This document shows positions 8,756-17,918 of a DNA stretch of 36,834 nucleotides, one piece after another (positions within the stretch are counted from its first letter, which is position 1; every line of letters begins with the position of its first letter). Source of the stretch: Candidatus Zambryskiibacteriota bacterium (lineage in GTDB: Bacteria; Patescibacteriota; Minisyncoccia; Phycocordibacterales; DATDWN01); NCBI GenBank assembly GCA_026394775.1, contig JAPLZY010000003.1:1-36834 (forward strand). Direction: 5' to 3'. A program made the position numbers and the translations under genes. Under the pieces are notes generated by a model. That model had not been told where the DNA came from. It saw only the letters and a list, made by a program, of their open reading frames with translations, and searched no databases.

Positions 8756-8906
8756 AAGGTTATCCACAGGTGAGGTATATCTTCATATGCAAGCTCACGT
8801 ATAATATAAATATTCGTTTTTTATAAAACGGGTATCCAATAAAGAGAGTATTGGGTACGGAGTATTATTAATAAAAGTATTTGAATAATCGTTAATACAT
8901 ATATAT
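8756..8906 (+). promoter_or_regulatory. promoter and long hairpin leader of second pilin gene
   Basis: A DnaA-box consensus TTATCCACA (8760-8768) and TATAAT (8800-8805) match the first pilin promoter. Unlike copy 1, the leader is about 95 nt. It contains a 10-bp hairpin (8832-8841 with 8849-8858, one G-T pair, loop AAGAGAG) before the shared TCGTTAATACATA start region. The second copy could therefore be regulated after transcription start. Confidence 0.55.
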
Positions 8907-9356
8907 ATGTTTAAGTTTAAAAAAGGTTTTACATTGATTGAATTGTTGGTTGTGATTGCTATCATCGGTATTCTTTCTTCTGTTGTGCTTGCTTCTCTCA
9001 ACACAGCACGAGCAAAGGGTGCAAATGCTGCAGTTAAATCAAACTTGAATAATTTGCGTGCACAAACTGAAATTGTGTATGATGACAATAACGGTAGCTA
9101 CCTTAGCCCAAACTCTGTTTGTGCAAATCCACAAGTTGTTGCTGCAATGGCAGCAGCAGCTACTGCGGGTGGTGGTACAGCAGGTGCAGCTACGAACGAC
9201 TGTAATGTGGCAGCAGGCGCATGGGCAGCGTATTCAGTTTTGAGATCAGCAGAAGGTACATTCACTACATGGTGTGTTGACTCAACAGGTGCGTCAAAGG
9301 GTCAAACAGCAGCTAACGTGACAACTCTTGGTACAACAGGTACCGCATGTATATAG
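8907..9356 (+). CDS. type IV major pilin-like protein, copy 2
   Basis: This 149-aa prepilin has the processing site KKG|FTLIELLVVIAIIGILSS and the same helix and Cys positions as copy 1. Differences cluster in residues about 48-80 (for example EIVYDDNNGSYLSPNSVCANPQ), the surface-exposed alpha-beta loop in pilins. The C-terminal 41 residues are identical to copy 1. The two may be alternative major pilins, or a major and a minor subunit. The prepilin peptidase gene follows directly. Confidence 0.92.
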   Translation: MFKFKKGFTLIELLVVIAIIGILSSVVLASLNTARAKGANAAVKSNLNNLRAQTEIVYDDNNGSYLSPNSVCANPQVVAAMAAAATAGGGTAGAATNDCNVAAGAWAAYSVLRSAEGTFTTWCVDSTGASKGQTAANVTTLGTTGTACI

Positions 9357-9374
9357 TATTTTTTCTTTAGTTTC
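9234..9374 (+). repeat. 141-bp perfect direct repeat, copy 2
   Basis: Identical partner of 8594-8734, 640 bp downstream. Confidence 0.9.
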
Positions 9375-9445
9375 TTTTGTGCTTATTTTTCTTGTACACA
9401 ATAGGCATATATATTTTTCTTGTTCAGTTGTATAATAAAAGCAAT

Positions 9446-10291
9446 ATGATGATCTTATTTTTTCTTGCTGTAGCTATTCTTGGTTTATTGGTAGGAAGTT
9501 TTTTGAACGTTGTTATTTATCGATACAACACAGGTCTCTCTTTTGCCAAAGGTCGCTCTCAGTGTTTTGTTTGTGGGAAAAAGCTTGTGTGGTACGAGCT
9601 TATACCTGTAGTAAGTTTTGTTATACAAAAAGGTAGATGTCGCTCATGCCAAACAAAGATCTCTCTCCAGTACCCGGTAGTCGAAGCACTCACTTCGCTT
9701 TTGTTTGTTGCTGTGGCGTGGAGACAGGTGTGTTTGTATCCTGTGTTTTCAGTATTTGAAAATGGTCTTTCATACTCGTGTATTCTTGCTGTGTATTATG
9801 CTGTCGTAGTCTCACTCCTGCTCGCTATCGCAGTCTATGATATGAGACACAAGATTATCCCTGACGGTCTCGTATATACCTTTATTGCTCTTGCCACAGC
9901 AAAACTTCTCTTATTTACTTATTTTTTTGGTTTACCGTTGAACATGGGACATACTTTAAATCTTCTTGCACCACTCTTACTTTTTACACCATTTGCACTT
10001 CTCTGGCTTGTGTCAAAGGGAATGTGGATTGGGTTTGGTGATGCAAAGCTTGCGTTTGGCATTGGAGCCTTACTTGGTTTACCTCTTGGTCTCTCGGCTA
10101 TTATGCTTGGTTTTTGGATCGGAGCAGCGGTAAGTATACTCTTGCTTGTTCTTCAAAAGTTTATGTGGGGTCAAACAAAAATGAATTTAAAGTCAGAAAT
10201 ACCTTTTGCCCCTTTTTTAATTATCGGTACACTCGTTGTTTTGTTTACACATCTCGACATTCTCGGGCTAACAGACTTGCTCAATGGTTAA
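9446..10291 (+). CDS. pilD: prepilin peptidase/N-methyltransferase PilD
   Basis: About 281 aa from the ATG at 9446 (MMILFFLAVAILGLLVGSFLNVVIYR); a TATAAT ends 9 nt upstream. PilD cleaves and methylates prepilins. The SFLNVVIYR motif, the paired zinc site CFVCG...CRSC in the first cytosolic loop, and both catalytic aspartates are present (YDMRHKIIPDG, and GFGDAKLAFGIGALLG with the GxGD motif). Six to eight membrane segments follow. Here the four cysteines are intact, unlike those in PilB and LigA of this window. The 3' end overlaps the next gene by 8 nt (ATGGTTAA). Confidence 0.95.
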   Translation: MMILFFLAVAILGLLVGSFLNVVIYRYNTGLSFAKGRSQCFVCGKKLVWYELIPVVSFVIQKGRCRSCQTKISLQYPVVEALTSLLFVAVAWRQVCLYPVFSVFENGLSYSCILAVYYAVVVSLLLAIAVYDMRHKIIPDGLVYTFIALATAKLLLFTYFFGLPLNMGHTLNLLAPLLLFTPFALLWLVSKGMWIGFGDAKLAFGIGALLGLPLGLSAIMLGFWIGAAVSILLLVLQKFMWGQTKMNLKSEIPFAPFLIIGTLVVLFTHLDILGLTDLLNG

Positions 10292-10907
10292 ATTTTTTAG
10301 ACAGCATAAAGAGGGGTTCACACTTATTGAGCTGGTTGTGGTGGCAGGTATTATCAGTGTCATTATGCTCATTGTGGTTTTTGATACTAGAAAATTTAAC
10401 GACAGTATCGCTCTTAAATCTGCTGCTGCAGATGTTTCGATTGCTATGCGCCAAGCACAAAATTTTGGAGTGTCTGTCAAAGAGTCGAGCCCAGGTCAGT
10501 TTAATGCACCGTATGGAATGTGGTTTGATTTATTAAATCCATCCAATATTTTTATATACTCAGATACAAACAACAACCGAGCATTTAACGGCTCTTGGGA
10601 TTGTGCTGGCAACGATGAGTGTAAAGAAAAGATACCGTTACGTGCAGGGATTCGAATAAATCGCTTGTGCGCAACAGATTTTGGAAATTCGCTTACGTGT
10701 TTTAATACAGGTTTTAGATCTATTACGTTGACGTATGTAAGGCCAAACCCTGAGCCACTCGTGAGGTCATTTGATACAAATAATGCTCAGTTGTTTGGCG
10801 CATGGAAGGGTCTTTATGTAGAGCTGGTGAGTCAACGGGGGACATTTATATATGTGGTTACTGATGCAGTGTCTGGTCAAATAACAGTGCAAAATACTAT
10901 TCCATGA
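10284..10907 (+). CDS. minor pseudopilin, GspH/FimT-like
   Basis: This 207-aa protein has the prepilin site KEG|FTLIELVVVAGIISVIML and then an extended globular domain (AAADVSIAMRQAQNFGVSVKE), as in GspH/FimT pseudopilins that sit at the pilus tip. It contains a CAGNDEC pair and a later cysteine pair. It overlaps pilD by 8 nt and the next minor pilin by 4 nt, so the genes are translationally coupled. The subfamily is assigned from sequence style and order, not from a search. Confidence 0.8.
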   Translation: MVKFFRQHKEGFTLIELVVVAGIISVIMLIVVFDTRKFNDSIALKSAAADVSIAMRQAQNFGVSVKESSPGQFNAPYGMWFDLLNPSNIFIYSDTNNNRAFNGSWDCAGNDECKEKIPLRAGIRINRLCATDFGNSLTCFNTGFRSITLTYVRPNPEPLVRSFDTNNAQLFGAWKGLYVELVSQRGTFIYVVTDAVSGQITVQNTIP

Positions 10908-11458
10908 TGTTTAAAAAAAACAAAAATCAAAAAGGCTTTACTCTTATTGAAATCATGGTCTCTTTGTCGGTATTTATTGTCATAATGACCGTCAGCATGG
11001 GATCAATTTTAAGTATTTTTGATGCCAATAAAAAGTCGCAGACAAAAAAGATAGCGATGGACAATCTTAACTTTGCTCTCGACTCTGTTTCGCGCACCAT
11101 CCGTTTCGGAACAAACTTTTCTTGTGGTACGAGTGCTTCAAACCCACCGCCTGCAAACGATTGTCCTTCTGGCAGCACTTCTTTTAGTGTAAGAGATTCA
11201 AGTGGACAGCTTGTTGTTTACAGTCTTCTTAATGGACGAGTCATGAAAGCGGTCAACAATGCTACGGCAAATGCTATTACATCTTCTGAGGTAAGTATTA
11301 CACGAGTAACTTTTTATGTATTTGGTTCTGCAGTTTGGCCTGACCTTACTCAACCACGGGTGCTGATCAGTATTTCAGGTACAGTAGGTAGCAAAACGTC
11401 TACAAGATCAGTTTTTAACTTAGAGACCTTGGTTTCTCAGCGTAAGCTAGATATATAA
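10904..11458 (+). CDS. minor pseudopilin, PilW/GspJ-like
   Basis: This 184-aa prepilin has the processing site QKG|FTLIEIMVSLSVFIVIMTVS and a C-terminal half of beta-strand character. A block MDNLNFALDSVSRTIRFG matches the helix after the membrane anchor in GspJ/PilW proteins. Two cysteines (CGTSASNPPPANDC) could form a disulphide. ATGATG at the start overlaps the stop of the previous gene. Confidence 0.78.
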   Translation: MMFKKNKNQKGFTLIEIMVSLSVFIVIMTVSMGSILSIFDANKKSQTKKIAMDNLNFALDSVSRTIRFGTNFSCGTSASNPPPANDCPSGSTSFSVRDSSGQLVVYSLLNGRVMKAVNNATANAITSSEVSITRVTFYVFGSAVWPDLTQPRVLISISGTVGSKTSTRSVFNLETLVSQRKLDI

Positions 11459-11459
11459 T

Positions 11460-12023
11460 ATGAACTTTCTTAAATACAATTTTAAAAAAACAGGATTTAC
11501 ATTAGTAGAAGTACTTGTGGCTATTTCTATTTTATCGATTTCTATTCTTGCGACTTTTACCGCAGTACAAAATTCTCTCAAGTCTACAAACTTTGCAGAA
11601 GACCAGGTGATTGCCTATTACCTTGCCGACGAAGCGCTTGAGTTTATCAGAAATTTTCGAGACTCAAATGCAATCAGGCATGTGAGTGCGCTCGGTAGTG
11701 GAGGTACCTACGGATGGCTTTCTGGATTCGCGGGTGCTGGAGGAGATCCATGTTTTCCTGGTAAGTTTTGTCATATTGATGTACCAGGAAATAGAGTCTA
11801 TGAGTGTAGTTCAGACGCTGCTTCATGTCCTGTTCTTTTGTATAATGCATCAGCTGGTGTGTACGAATATGTAACTGGTACAGCGACTCAATTTAAGCGT
11901 TCCGTCTCTATTACAATGACAAATGCAACGGAAGCTGTGGTGAGAGTACAAGTTTCCTGGACAGCTCAAGGTATTTCAAAAGACCATGTTCAGTCGGTAA
12001 CCCTGAGAAACTGGACTGAATAG
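11460..12023 (+). CDS. minor pseudopilin, PilV/GspI-like
   Basis: This 187-aa prepilin has the processing site KTG|FTLVEVLVAISILSISILATF. The motif FTLVEVLVA followed by YYLADEALEFIRNFRDSN is characteristic of PilV/GspI. The C-terminal part has four cysteines. It starts 1 nt after the preceding stop. Confidence 0.8.
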   Translation: MNFLKYNFKKTGFTLVEVLVAISILSISILATFTAVQNSLKSTNFAEDQVIAYYLADEALEFIRNFRDSNAIRHVSALGSGGTYGWLSGFAGAGGDPCFPGKFCHIDVPGNRVYECSSDAASCPVLLYNASAGVYEYVTGTATQFKRSVSITMTNATEAVVRVQVSWTAQGISKDHVQSVTLRNWTE

Positions 12024-12031
12024 AAACTATT

Positions 12032-14549
<2,518 letters not shown>

Positions 14550-14575
14550 AATCTGACGAATATTAAAAAAAGTGC

Positions 14576-14587
14576 TAGTATAGTGAC
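14576..14587 (+). promoter_or_regulatory. gatC extended -10
   Basis: TGCTAGTAT (14573-14581) ends 6 nt before the gatC ATG, with no Shine-Dalgarno between. This places the transcription start at or next to the start codon. Confidence 0.45.
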
Positions 14588-14869
14588 ATGATTGAGAAAA
14601 AAGATATAGAAAAGCTTGCGCTACTGGCACGTATTGAGGTTAGTGATTCAGAAAAAGATTCACTTGCTTCAAGTATTGAGTCTATTTTGGCGTATGTTGG
14701 CCAAGTCACTTCGGTTTCCGAAAGTGTTGCTCAGGGTCTCCCTACGCTTCGTAATGTTATGAGAGAAGACGAAGTGCGACATGTATCTGGTGAGTATACA
14801 GAAGACTTGCTTGCGCTTTCTCCGGAAAGAGATGGTATCTATGTAGCAGTTAAAAAAATCCTTAATTAA
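14588..14869 (+). CDS. gatC: Asp-tRNA(Asn)/Glu-tRNA(Gln) amidotransferase subunit C
   Basis: This 93-aa protein begins IEKKDIEKLALLARIEVSDSEK and continues SIESILAYVGQVTSV, the standard GatC fold. GatC wraps around GatA/GatB and stabilises the amidotransferase that makes Gln-tRNA(Gln) or Asn-tRNA(Asn). The C-terminus is slightly atypical (EDEVRHVSGEYTEDLLALSPERDGIYVAVKKIL). gatA follows after a repeat-containing spacer; gatB is not in the window. Confidence 0.93.
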   Translation: MIEKKDIEKLALLARIEVSDSEKDSLASSIESILAYVGQVTSVSESVAQGLPTLRNVMREDEVRHVSGEYTEDLLALSPERDGIYVAVKKILN

Positions 14870-14871
14870 TA

Positions 14872-14905
14872 TACGAATTGAATACTTACGAATAGATACG
14901 AATAA
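14872..14905 (+). repeat. TACGAAT spaced repeat, copy 1
   Basis: TACGAAT heptamers at 14872, 14887 and 14897, with start-to-start spacing 15 then 10. The same spacing recurs between ftsE and ftsX and between ftsX and pyrG. Confidence 0.8.
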
Positions 14906-14910
14906 ATACA

Positions 14911-16329
14911 ATGGATCTTAAAAACCTTACAATTTCAAAAGCTCGCAAAAGTTTGGACTCAAAAGAATTTACTGCAGTCGAACTTGCCTCAGCATATCTT
15001 GAAGAAATAAAAAAGAAAAACACAGATCTCAATGTGTACTTGGAGGTGTACGACGATGTACTCGCCCAGGCAGAAGAAGCTGATAAAAAAATACAGAGAG
15101 GAGAGTCAACACCGCTTCTCGGTATTCCGCTCGCTATCAAAGACAATATTGTTATAAAAGGTAAACGAGCCTCTGCAGCATCTAAAATTTTGGAAGGATA
15201 TGTTGCTCCATATGATGCAACCGCTATTGCTAAGCTAAAGGCGCAAGGTGCTGTCTTTTTAGGACGAGTAAACATGGACGAGTTTGCGATGGGAGGCTCG
15301 ACTGAAAACTCAGCGTACGGTGTGACCAGAAATCCAATTGACCCTACTCGTGTATCAGGTGGTTCTTCAGGTGGCTCTGCAGCTGCAGTGGCAGCAAACT
15401 TAACCCTAGGCTCTCTTGGTTCTGACACAGGAGGCTCTGTTCGACAACCCGCGTCTTTTTGTGGAGTAGTTGGCTTCAAGCCAACCTACGGATCAATTTC
15501 ACGTCACGGACTCATGGCTATGGCCGCGTCTTTAAATACTATTGGACCGATTACAAAAACGGTTACAGATACAGAAATACTTTTCGATGCAATCAAAGGT
15601 ACAGATCCTTATGATGGTGTAACGATAGGTGAAGGAGTATATCCACTCACTGTAGAAAAAAAATCACTAACTATTGGAGTTCCATGGGTTCTTTTGGAGG
15701 AAAAAGGAATTGAGAACAGTGTTAAAGAAAATTTTAAAGCGTCAGTAGAGAAATTTAAATCTCTCGGCTACACAGTTGTCGATGTTTCACTTCCACATAT
15801 TGCGCTAGCACTTTCTGTTTACTATATTTTGATGCCTGCAGAAATATCTTCTGACATGGCGCGATTTGATGGAGTAAAATTTGGACTCCATGTTGACGGA
15901 AAGGATTTGCTAGAAGATTATATGAAGACCAGAGGAACAGGGTTTGGTGCAGAAGTGCGTCGAAGAATTTTGCTCGGTACCTACGTGCTTTCTGCAGGTT
16001 ATAATGATGCATTTTATGGTAAAGCTCAGATTGTCCGCTCATTAATGCAAGAGGAATTTAAAACAGCATTCGAATCTGTTGATCTTATTCTCACACCCAC
16101 CACTCCGGCACCTGCATGGAAGATGGGAGAAAAAGAAGATCCACTTTCTGCATACCTTGCCGATATCTTTACTGTAACTGCAAACATTGTCGGTATTCCT
16201 GCACTCTCTGTTCCATCTGGCACAACAAGTGTAGATGGTATAGACCTTCCTTTAGGTATTCAGCTTATGGCAACTCACATGGGTGAGAAGTATTTATTTA
16301 AAGCCGGTAAAGATTTCTTAGGTGAGTAA
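14911..16329 (+). CDS. gatA: Asp-tRNA(Asn)/Glu-tRNA(Gln) amidotransferase subunit A
   Basis: This 472-aa amidase-signature protein releases ammonia from glutamine (or asparagine) for tRNA transamidation. The Ser-cisSer-Lys triad is visible: K77 in PLAIKDN, S152 in SGGSSGGSAAAVAA and S176 in GSDTGGSVRQPA. The length is typical (470-490). The FDGVKFG and RRRILLGTYVLSAGY blocks are conserved GatA motifs. It is expressed after gatC, across the TACGAAT repeat spacer. It needs GatB, encoded elsewhere. Confidence 0.96.
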   Translation: MDLKNLTISKARKSLDSKEFTAVELASAYLEEIKKKNTDLNVYLEVYDDVLAQAEEADKKIQRGESTPLLGIPLAIKDNIVIKGKRASAASKILEGYVAPYDATAIAKLKAQGAVFLGRVNMDEFAMGGSTENSAYGVTRNPIDPTRVSGGSSGGSAAAVAANLTLGSLGSDTGGSVRQPASFCGVVGFKPTYGSISRHGLMAMAASLNTIGPITKTVTDTEILFDAIKGTDPYDGVTIGEGVYPLTVEKKSLTIGVPWVLLEEKGIENSVKENFKASVEKFKSLGYTVVDVSLPHIALALSVYYILMPAEISSDMARFDGVKFGLHVDGKDLLEDYMKTRGTGFGAEVRRRILLGTYVLSAGYNDAFYGKAQIVRSLMQEEFKTAFESVDLILTPTTPAPAWKMGEKEDPLSAYLADIFTVTANIVGIPALSVPSGTTSVDGIDLPLGIQLMATHMGEKYLFKAGKDFLGE

Positions 16330-16332
16330 TTG

Positions 16333-16379
16333 TTTGATGGTCCCCATCTGGGTTTTGAATTTAGATGGGGACCATCAAA
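16333..16379. terminator. perfect 17-bp hairpin after gatA
   Basis: The arms 16333-16349 and 16363-16379 are perfect complements, with a 13-nt loop. Outer ends are TTTGATGG/CCATCAAA. No long U-tract follows, so it may be a terminator of weak type or a 3' stabiliser. Confidence 0.6.
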
Positions 16380-16426
16380 GACAAAATTCTATAAGTGCAG
16401 CCTTGTCTCAAATATGAAAACTCTTG

Positions 16427-16477
16427 TATAATAATGTTATTCTTTATTCTGACTCCTAATATCTAACTTCCATTCCA
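16427..16477 (+). promoter_or_regulatory. promoter and leader of the SH3/HEPN-like gene
   Basis: TATAAT at 16427-16432 is followed by a 45-nt leader. The leader contains a CTAATATCTAACTTCC stretch also seen, diverged, near 8180-8200 and 8736-8754. Confidence 0.4.
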
Positions 16478-17452
16478 ATGGCCGACGAAAAACCAAAAGA
16501 TGATAAACCAAAAGGGGATTCAAAGCCAAAGACAGAGGAGAAAGCTCCAGAACAGAAAAATCCTGGACGTGAAATAGTAGAACTCCTTTTCTTTTTCTTT
16601 ATCATAACGACTCTCTTGGGCGGTGTTTTTGCTTCGGCTACTAATTTTTTGTCTGGTGATTTTTCTAAAAAAATAAGTGTCGAAGGTTTACTTGGTTCGT
16701 ACACACGACCTTTTCCTGCGGTGCTCAATCCACTTGGAGGCCGTGCTCTGGTGGCGCGTGAGAGTACAAAGGTTTTTAATGCTCCAGGAGGTGATGAAAT
16801 AGGGACTCAGAAACAACGAGCAGAAGGAAAAGTAACTGAAGGTTCTGTGGAAGTAAACTCTGTGAGATATTGGTATATTGATTTTGATAAAGGTGTTGAT
16901 GGGTGGGTACAAGAAGATGCGCTTCGGTATATTAAACCAGGAAGTAAAGCTTCTCTCTTTTCCGCATTTCTCTTAAAACTTTTAGGGATTGTCTTTTGGG
17001 TGCGTCTCTTTTTATGGCTTGTTGCTATTATCCTTCTTGTGGCTGTAGTCTATGTTATTTACAATCTAGGGCAAGTGAGAAATAATACTCGGCTTAAACT
17101 CTACAGTAGTCCAGAAGAAGCAAAGATCACCCCTGTGTCGTTGAATAAAAATTGGGATCGAGTATTGTCGTATGTGGAATCTCAAAACGAATCAGAATGG
17201 CGACTTGCGGTGATAGAAGCAGATATAATGCTCTCTGAACTTTTAAATACAATGAATTTGGGAGGGGACTCTATTGGTGAAAAACTAAAAGGGATAGAGA
17301 AGAGTGACTTCAATACACTTGATCTCGCTTGGGAGGCACATAAGATTAGAAACCAGATTGCACACGACCCTTCTTTCATGCTTACTCAACGCGAAGCTAA
17401 ACGAGTAATCGGACTCTTTGAAGCGGTGTTTAAGGAATTTGCGTTTGTGTAA
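16478..17452 (+). CDS. membrane protein with SH3-like and HEPN-like domains
   Basis: This 324-aa protein of unknown function starts with a charged Lys/Pro/Glu tail (1-30), then a membrane segment (about 33-53, IVELLFFFFIITTLLGGVF). Next is an extracytoplasmic SH3b-like domain (about 84-152, ALVARESTKVFNAPGGDEIG...RYWYIDFDKGVDGWVQEDAL). A long hydrophobic stretch follows (about 163-205), then a cytosolic helical domain. That last part has HKIRNQIAHDPS (about 287-298), the R-x4-H motif of HEPN domains, some of which are RNases. Domain names rest on motif recognition. Start choice: ATG with upstream TATAAT. Confidence 0.6.
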   Translation: MADEKPKDDKPKGDSKPKTEEKAPEQKNPGREIVELLFFFFIITTLLGGVFASATNFLSGDFSKKISVEGLLGSYTRPFPAVLNPLGGRALVARESTKVFNAPGGDEIGTQKQRAEGKVTEGSVEVNSVRYWYIDFDKGVDGWVQEDALRYIKPGSKASLFSAFLLKLLGIVFWVRLFLWLVAIILLVAVVYVIYNLGQVRNNTRLKLYSSPEEAKITPVSLNKNWDRVLSYVESQNESEWRLAVIEADIMLSELLNTMNLGGDSIGEKLKGIEKSDFNTLDLAWEAHKIRNQIAHDPSFMLTQREAKRVIGLFEAVFKEFAFV

Positions 17453-17480
17453 AGCTACGAATAATCAGAAATATGCTCCC

Positions 17481-17528
17481 GCAGCAAGTACAGAAAAACC
17501 CCTTTCGGGGTTTTTCTGTACTTGTTGC
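17481..17528. terminator. bidirectional terminator hairpin overlapping the initiator tRNA 3' end
   Basis: A 22-bp stem (17481-17502 with 17507-17528, one G-T pair) has a GC core and flanking A5/T5 tracts (AAAAACCCC, TTTC loop, GGGGTTTTT), so it can end transcription both ways. On the minus strand the stem's first five bases (17524-17528) are the last bases of tRNA-fMet. Confidence 0.85.
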
Positions 17529-17859
17529 GGGGCCGCGAATTGCACGCGGGCCTGAAGGTTATGCTTACCACTACAGTTTTCACTGCTTCTCAGAATATGC
17601 ACTCTGGAAATTTGCGGTCTGGACTATACCATCTCCTTTTTTTAAATCGCTTTAAAAGGTAAGGAGTTCGCCATCTAGTCTCTACACATTTATCAATAAA
17701 ACTCGAAAGCTCTATTGAATTTAGCTCGGAATTGCCTCTATGTTAATTTAATCATTAGCATAAGGGGTTTCTCCGAATTTGACGAATGCACTCTTGTTGA
17801 TTTCTCTACAAGGGGCCCATACGATTGAGCCTTCCGAGATACTACTTCTCTACCCCGCT
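17525..17859 (-). tRNA. initiator tRNA-Met(CAT) interrupted by a group I intron
   Basis: Exon 1 is 17859-17828 and exon 2 is 17563-17525. Spliced, they form a 71-nt tRNA with acceptor GCGGGG/CCCCGC, anticodon stem GAAGG/CCTTC and loop CTCATAA (CAT). Position 1 is A opposite A72. This unpaired 1-72 end is the mark of bacterial initiator tRNA. The usual three G-C pairs in the anticodon stem are not kept (only two). D-loop AGTAGTA lacks G18; T-loop TGCAATT has G55. CCA is not encoded. The intron interrupts after U33. Confidence in the tRNA is high; the initiator label rests on the 1-72 mismatch and the GCGGGG acceptor. Confidence 0.9.
17564..17827 (-). ncRNA. group I intron in tRNA-fMet
   Basis: This 264-nt insert lies in the anticodon loop. 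The 5' exon ends in U33, which forms a U-G wobble in P1 (GGCU pairs with GGCC in the intron). The intron ends in G. The conserved core strings are present in order on the minus strand: P-like AATTCGGAGAAACC, Q-like CAATTCCGAGC, R GTAGAGACTAGATGG and S GATGGTATAGTCC, with P7 formed by GACTA and TAGTC. There is no endonuclease ORF. The intron must be removed to make functional initiator tRNA, presumably by self-splicing. Confidence 0.9.
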
Positions 17860-17900
17860 GTACATTTATAGTATAGGTTTTTTATGCCATATGCAAGTCA

Positions 17901-17918
17901 TGGTATACTATTTTACAT
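17901..17918 (+). promoter_or_regulatory. extended -10 of the secreted protein gene
   Basis: TGGTATACT (17901-17909) ends 9 nt before the ATG at 17919, with no Shine-Dalgarno between. Confidence 0.5.

Noticed and set aside
17473-17655. 60-codon plus-strand reading frame
   Set aside because: It lies across the terminator, tRNA-fMet exon 2 and the group I intron core, which explain the sequence.
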